This document shows, one piece after another, positions 4,505 to 6,444 of a DNA stretch of 6,444 bases. Within the stretch, counting starts at the first letter, position 1. Each line of letters begins with the position of its first letter. The translations under genes were made by a program, and so were the position numbers. The notes beneath the pieces are model-generated. The model was not told the DNA's origin. It did not search any database and was given only the letters and a program-made list of their open reading frames with translations. The stretch lies in assembly GCA_963595735.1 (NCBI GenBank), contig CAVBJJ010000065.1, positions 1-6,444 on the forward strand, given 5' to 3'. This DNA is from CALWOS01 sp963595735 (lineage in GTDB: Bacteria; Bacillota; Clostridia; Oscillospirales; Oscillospiraceae).

Positions 4505-6250
4505 ATGAAAAAAGACTTTTCCGCGCATCCGTTCAAGATCTTCATGTCCTATTATCGTCCCCACTGGAAGATGTTTTTCCTGGATCTGGTCTGCGCCACT
4601 TTTGTCAGCGGGGTAGACCTGGTGTTTCCCTTTGTTTCCAAGAAGAGTATGGAAAGCTATTTGCCAAACGGGATGTTCCGCACCTTCTTTACGGTGATGC
4701 TGATCATCGTGTTGGCCTATGTGGTGCGGGCGCTGCTGCAATATGTGATCACCTACTGGGGACATATGCTGGGCGTGCAGATCGAGGCGGATATGCGCAC
4801 GGATCTGTTTGCCCATCTGCAAAAGCAGAGCTTTCGCTTTTTTGACAAGAACCGCACCGGTACGCTGATGAGCCGGCTGACCTCCGACCTGTTTGACATT
4901 ACGGAGCTGGCGCACCACGGGCCGGAGGATCTGTTCATGTCCTGCATTACGCTGATCGGCTCGTTTATCATCCTGTCCACCATCCGGTGGCAGCTGGCGC
5001 TGGTGCTGCTTTTGGCAGTGCCCTGCTTTTTGCTGTTTACCATGTTCCAGCGCAAGCGGATGCGTCAGGCCAGCATCGGAGTCAAAAAACGCATGGCGGA
5101 TATCAATGTGCAGATCGAAAGCAGCATTTCCGGCGTGCGCACCTCCAAGGCCTTTACCAACGAGCGCAGCGAGCGGGAGAAGTTTGCCCGCAGCAATCAG
5201 GACTACCGCAGCGCCAAGGGCGGATATTACCGGGCGATGGGTACCTTTTTCAGCGGCATGGAGTTCACCATGGCGATTTTGCAGGTCATTACCATCACCA
5301 TCGGCGGCTACTTTATCATGAAAGGGAAAATGACCTATATCGAACTGTTCACCTTTTCCCTGTATGTGGCCACCTTTGTCAATCCCATCCGGAAGCTGAA
5401 CACCTTTATCGAGCAGTACATGGTAGGCATTGCGGGCTTTACCCGCTTTTTGGAGGTCATGCGCACCCAGCCGGATATGGAGGACGCGCCGGACGCAAAG
5501 GAGCTGGGCGAGGTGCGGGGCGATGTTGCCTTTCACGATGTCCACTTCCGCTATGACGCGGACAGCCCGGAGGTGCTGCGGGGCGTGAGTTTGGACATTC
5601 CCGCCGGGTCCTGCCTGGCGGTGGTCGGCCCCTCCGGCGGCGGAAAAACCACCCTGTGCCAGCTGCTGCCCCGGTTTTATGATGTCAGCAGCGGAAGCGT
5701 CACGGTGGACGGCGTCGATGTGCGGGCGGTGACCCAAGAGAGCCTCCGCCGGCAGATCGGCATTATCCAGCAGGATGTGTTCCTGTTTGCCGACACCATC
5801 CGGGAGAACATCCGCTACGGCAGGCCGGACGCCACGGACGAGCAGGTGGAGCAGGCCGCCCGGCAGGCGGAGATCCATGACGAGATCATGGCGCTGCCCA
5901 AGGGCTATGATACCTATGTGGGCGAGCGTGGCGTTTTGCTCTCCGGCGGACAGAAGCAGCGAGTGAGCATCGCCCGGGTGTTTTTGAAGGATCCGAAGAT
6001 CCTGATTCTGGACGAGGCCACCTCCGCGCTGGACAGCGTGACGGAGGCGCGCATCCAGGCGGCGCTGGATAAGCTCAGCCAGGGACGCACCAGCATCATC
6101 ATTGCCCACCGGCTGAGCACCATCCGCAATGCCGACCATATCGCCGTCATCGAGCACGAGCAGCTGGCGGAATACGGCAGCCACAAGCAGCTGATGGAGA
6201 AAAACGGCGTGTACGCCGGTCTGGTTCGGGCGCAGAAAAATCTGGAATAA
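4505..6250 (+). CDS. ABC exporter half-transporter, TMD-NBD fusion (MsbA/BmrA type)
   Basis: Inner-membrane ATP-driven exporter subunit of 581 residues, the normal size for a type IV (MsbA-like) half-transporter that works as a dimer. Six hydrophobic membrane segments lie at about 22-44, 58-83, 141-160, 162-181, 248-272 and 278-296. The family loop FFDKNRTGTLMSRLTSDL is at 112-129 and SSISGVRTSKAFTNE at 206-220. The ATPase domain (about 340-581) is intact: A-loop Tyr350, Walker A GPSGGGKTT (375-383, Lys381), Q-loop Gln423, exporter X-loop YVGERG, signature LSGGQ (479-483), Walker B LILDE with catalytic Glu504, D-loop SALD, and H-loop His535 in IIAHRLSTI. As all ATP-site residues are canonical, a homodimer is plausible, and no partner gene is adjacent in the window. 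The substrate cannot be told from sequence; lipid or drug export is typical of the family. It is followed closely by a strong terminator, so it is probably monocistronic. Confidence 0.93.
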   Translation: MKKDFSAHPFKIFMSYYRPHWKMFFLDLVCATFVSGVDLVFPFVSKKSMESYLPNGMFRTFFTVMLIIVLAYVVRALLQYVITYWGHMLGVQIEADMRTDLFAHLQKQSFRFFDKNRTGTLMSRLTSDLFDITELAHHGPEDLFMSCITLIGSFIILSTIRWQLALVLLLAVPCFLLFTMFQRKRMRQASIGVKKRMADINVQIESSISGVRTSKAFTNERSEREKFARSNQDYRSAKGGYYRAMGTFFSGMEFTMAILQVITITIGGYFIMKGKMTYIELFTFSLYVATFVNPIRKLNTFIEQYMVGIAGFTRFLEVMRTQPDMEDAPDAKELGEVRGDVAFHDVHFRYDADSPEVLRGVSLDIPAGSCLAVVGPSGGGKTTLCQLLPRFYDVSSGSVTVDGVDVRAVTQESLRRQIGIIQQDVFLFADTIRENIRYGRPDATDEQVEQAARQAEIHDEIMALPKGYDTYVGERGVLLSGGQKQRVSIARVFLKDPKILILDEATSALDSVTEARIQAALDKLSQGRTSIIIAHRLSTIRNADHIAVIEHEQLAEYGSHKQLMEKNGVYAGLVRAQKNLE

Positions 6251-6257
6251 TTTTCGC

Positions 6258-6288
6258 AAAAAAGGGACGCGGCTGCGTCCCTTTTTTT
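6258..6288 (+). terminator. Intrinsic terminator of the ABC exporter gene
   Basis: GGGACGC (6264-6270), loop GGCT, GCGTCCC (6275-6281), then seven T. Six A precede the stem, so it can also act on - strand transcripts. It starts 7 bases after the exporter stop codon. Confidence 0.93.
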
Positions 6289-6297
6289 AATAGTCTC

Positions 6298-6342
6298 GGC
6301 TCTCACTGTGGGAGAGCTGTCGCCGTAGGCGACTGAGAGGGT
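6298..6342 (-). repeat. Palindromic intergenic repeat, CTCTCCC family (inverted copy)
   Basis: Read on the - strand it is ACCCTCTCAGTC, then a hairpin GTCGCC/GGCGAC (on the + strand 6319-6324 and 6328-6333), then CTCTCCCACAGTGAGAGCC. On the + strand GCTCTC (6299-6304) pairs with GAGAGC (6312-6317). The layout matches that of the unit at 6392-6444 in the opposite orientation. It carries no open frame of note. From general memory, such repeats are frequent between genes of gut Clostridia; this was not checked. Confidence 0.6.
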
Positions 6343-6391
6343 TTTGCAGATAATCAAGCCCCACGGGGTTCCTATGGTCTGGTCATTGTTT

Positions 6392-6444
6392 ACCCTCTCC
6401 GTCTTCGCTGCGCTCAGCCACCTCTCCCAAGGGGAGAGGCAAGG
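6392..6444 (+). repeat. Palindromic intergenic repeat, CTCTCCC family (runs to window edge)
   Basis: It starts ACCCTCTCCGTC, has a short central hairpin (GCTG-CGCT-CAGC), and then an 8-bp stem CCTCTCCC/GGGAGAGG (6421-6428 and 6432-6439) followed by CAAGG. ACCCTCTC (6392-6399) is the inverse of GAGAGGGT (6335-6342). The two units therefore face each other across a 49-bp spacer (6343-6391), in which I see nothing beyond a short CCCC-ACG-GGG dyad. It may continue past the window. Confidence 0.6.

Noticed and set aside
4361..6259. Long - strand open frame (632 codons) opposite the ABC exporter
   Set aside because: Same kind of shadow: it mirrors the exporter, has no recognisable domain, and runs across hairpins and into the terminator.

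Overview
The window is about 6.4 kb of ordinary, GC-rich chromosomal DNA, with every gene on the + strand. The gene families, the gyrB-gyrA order and the style of the proteins point to a Gram-positive Clostridia. GyrB has no large insert of the Gram-negative type, and GyrA has the HPHGDASVYDALVRLAQ / VDGDPPAAYRYTEAR signature. A gut Oscillospiraceae/Ruminococcaceae-type organism is my best guess. It rests on remembered protein signatures and on the style of the intergenic repeats, not on a search.

Layout. 1-938 is the 3' part of gyrB (TOPRIM and C-terminal region), cut by the window edge. 953-3505 is a complete gyrA with its Shine-Dalgarno overlapping the gyrB stop, so the two gyrase subunits are one transcriptional unit. 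3506-3722 is non-coding and holds a compact 171-bp element with 15-bp terminal inverted repeats and several hairpins. 3723-4160 is rnhA (RNase HI). 4161-4504 is a 344-bp non-coding stretch. It holds a run of hairpins, a second copy of the 80-bp structured repeat found before rnhA, a 15-bp-stem hairpin, and a leader with a 20-bp palindrome and two near-identical 13-mers. 4505-6250 is a complete MsbA/BmrA-type ABC exporter half-transporter, followed by a clear intrinsic terminator (6258-6288). 6289-6444 holds two oppositely oriented palindromic repeats and no gene.

GyrB and GyrA form DNA gyrase, which introduces negative supercoils. RNase HI removes RNA-DNA hybrids, including R-loops promoted by negative supercoiling, so gyrase and RNase HI are functionally related. 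Their adjacency may still be chance. The ABC exporter is separated from them by repeats and looks like an independent unit with its own terminator.

No new enzyme system is visible. The part worth a second look is the intergenic DNA. Two 80-bp structured repeats in direct orientation bracket rnhA. All eight differences between the copies fall outside the two perfect stems, and the 5' part of the surrounding element differs completely between the two sites. A second palindrome family (CTCTCCC...GGGAGAG) occurs once inside the first element and twice at the right edge.
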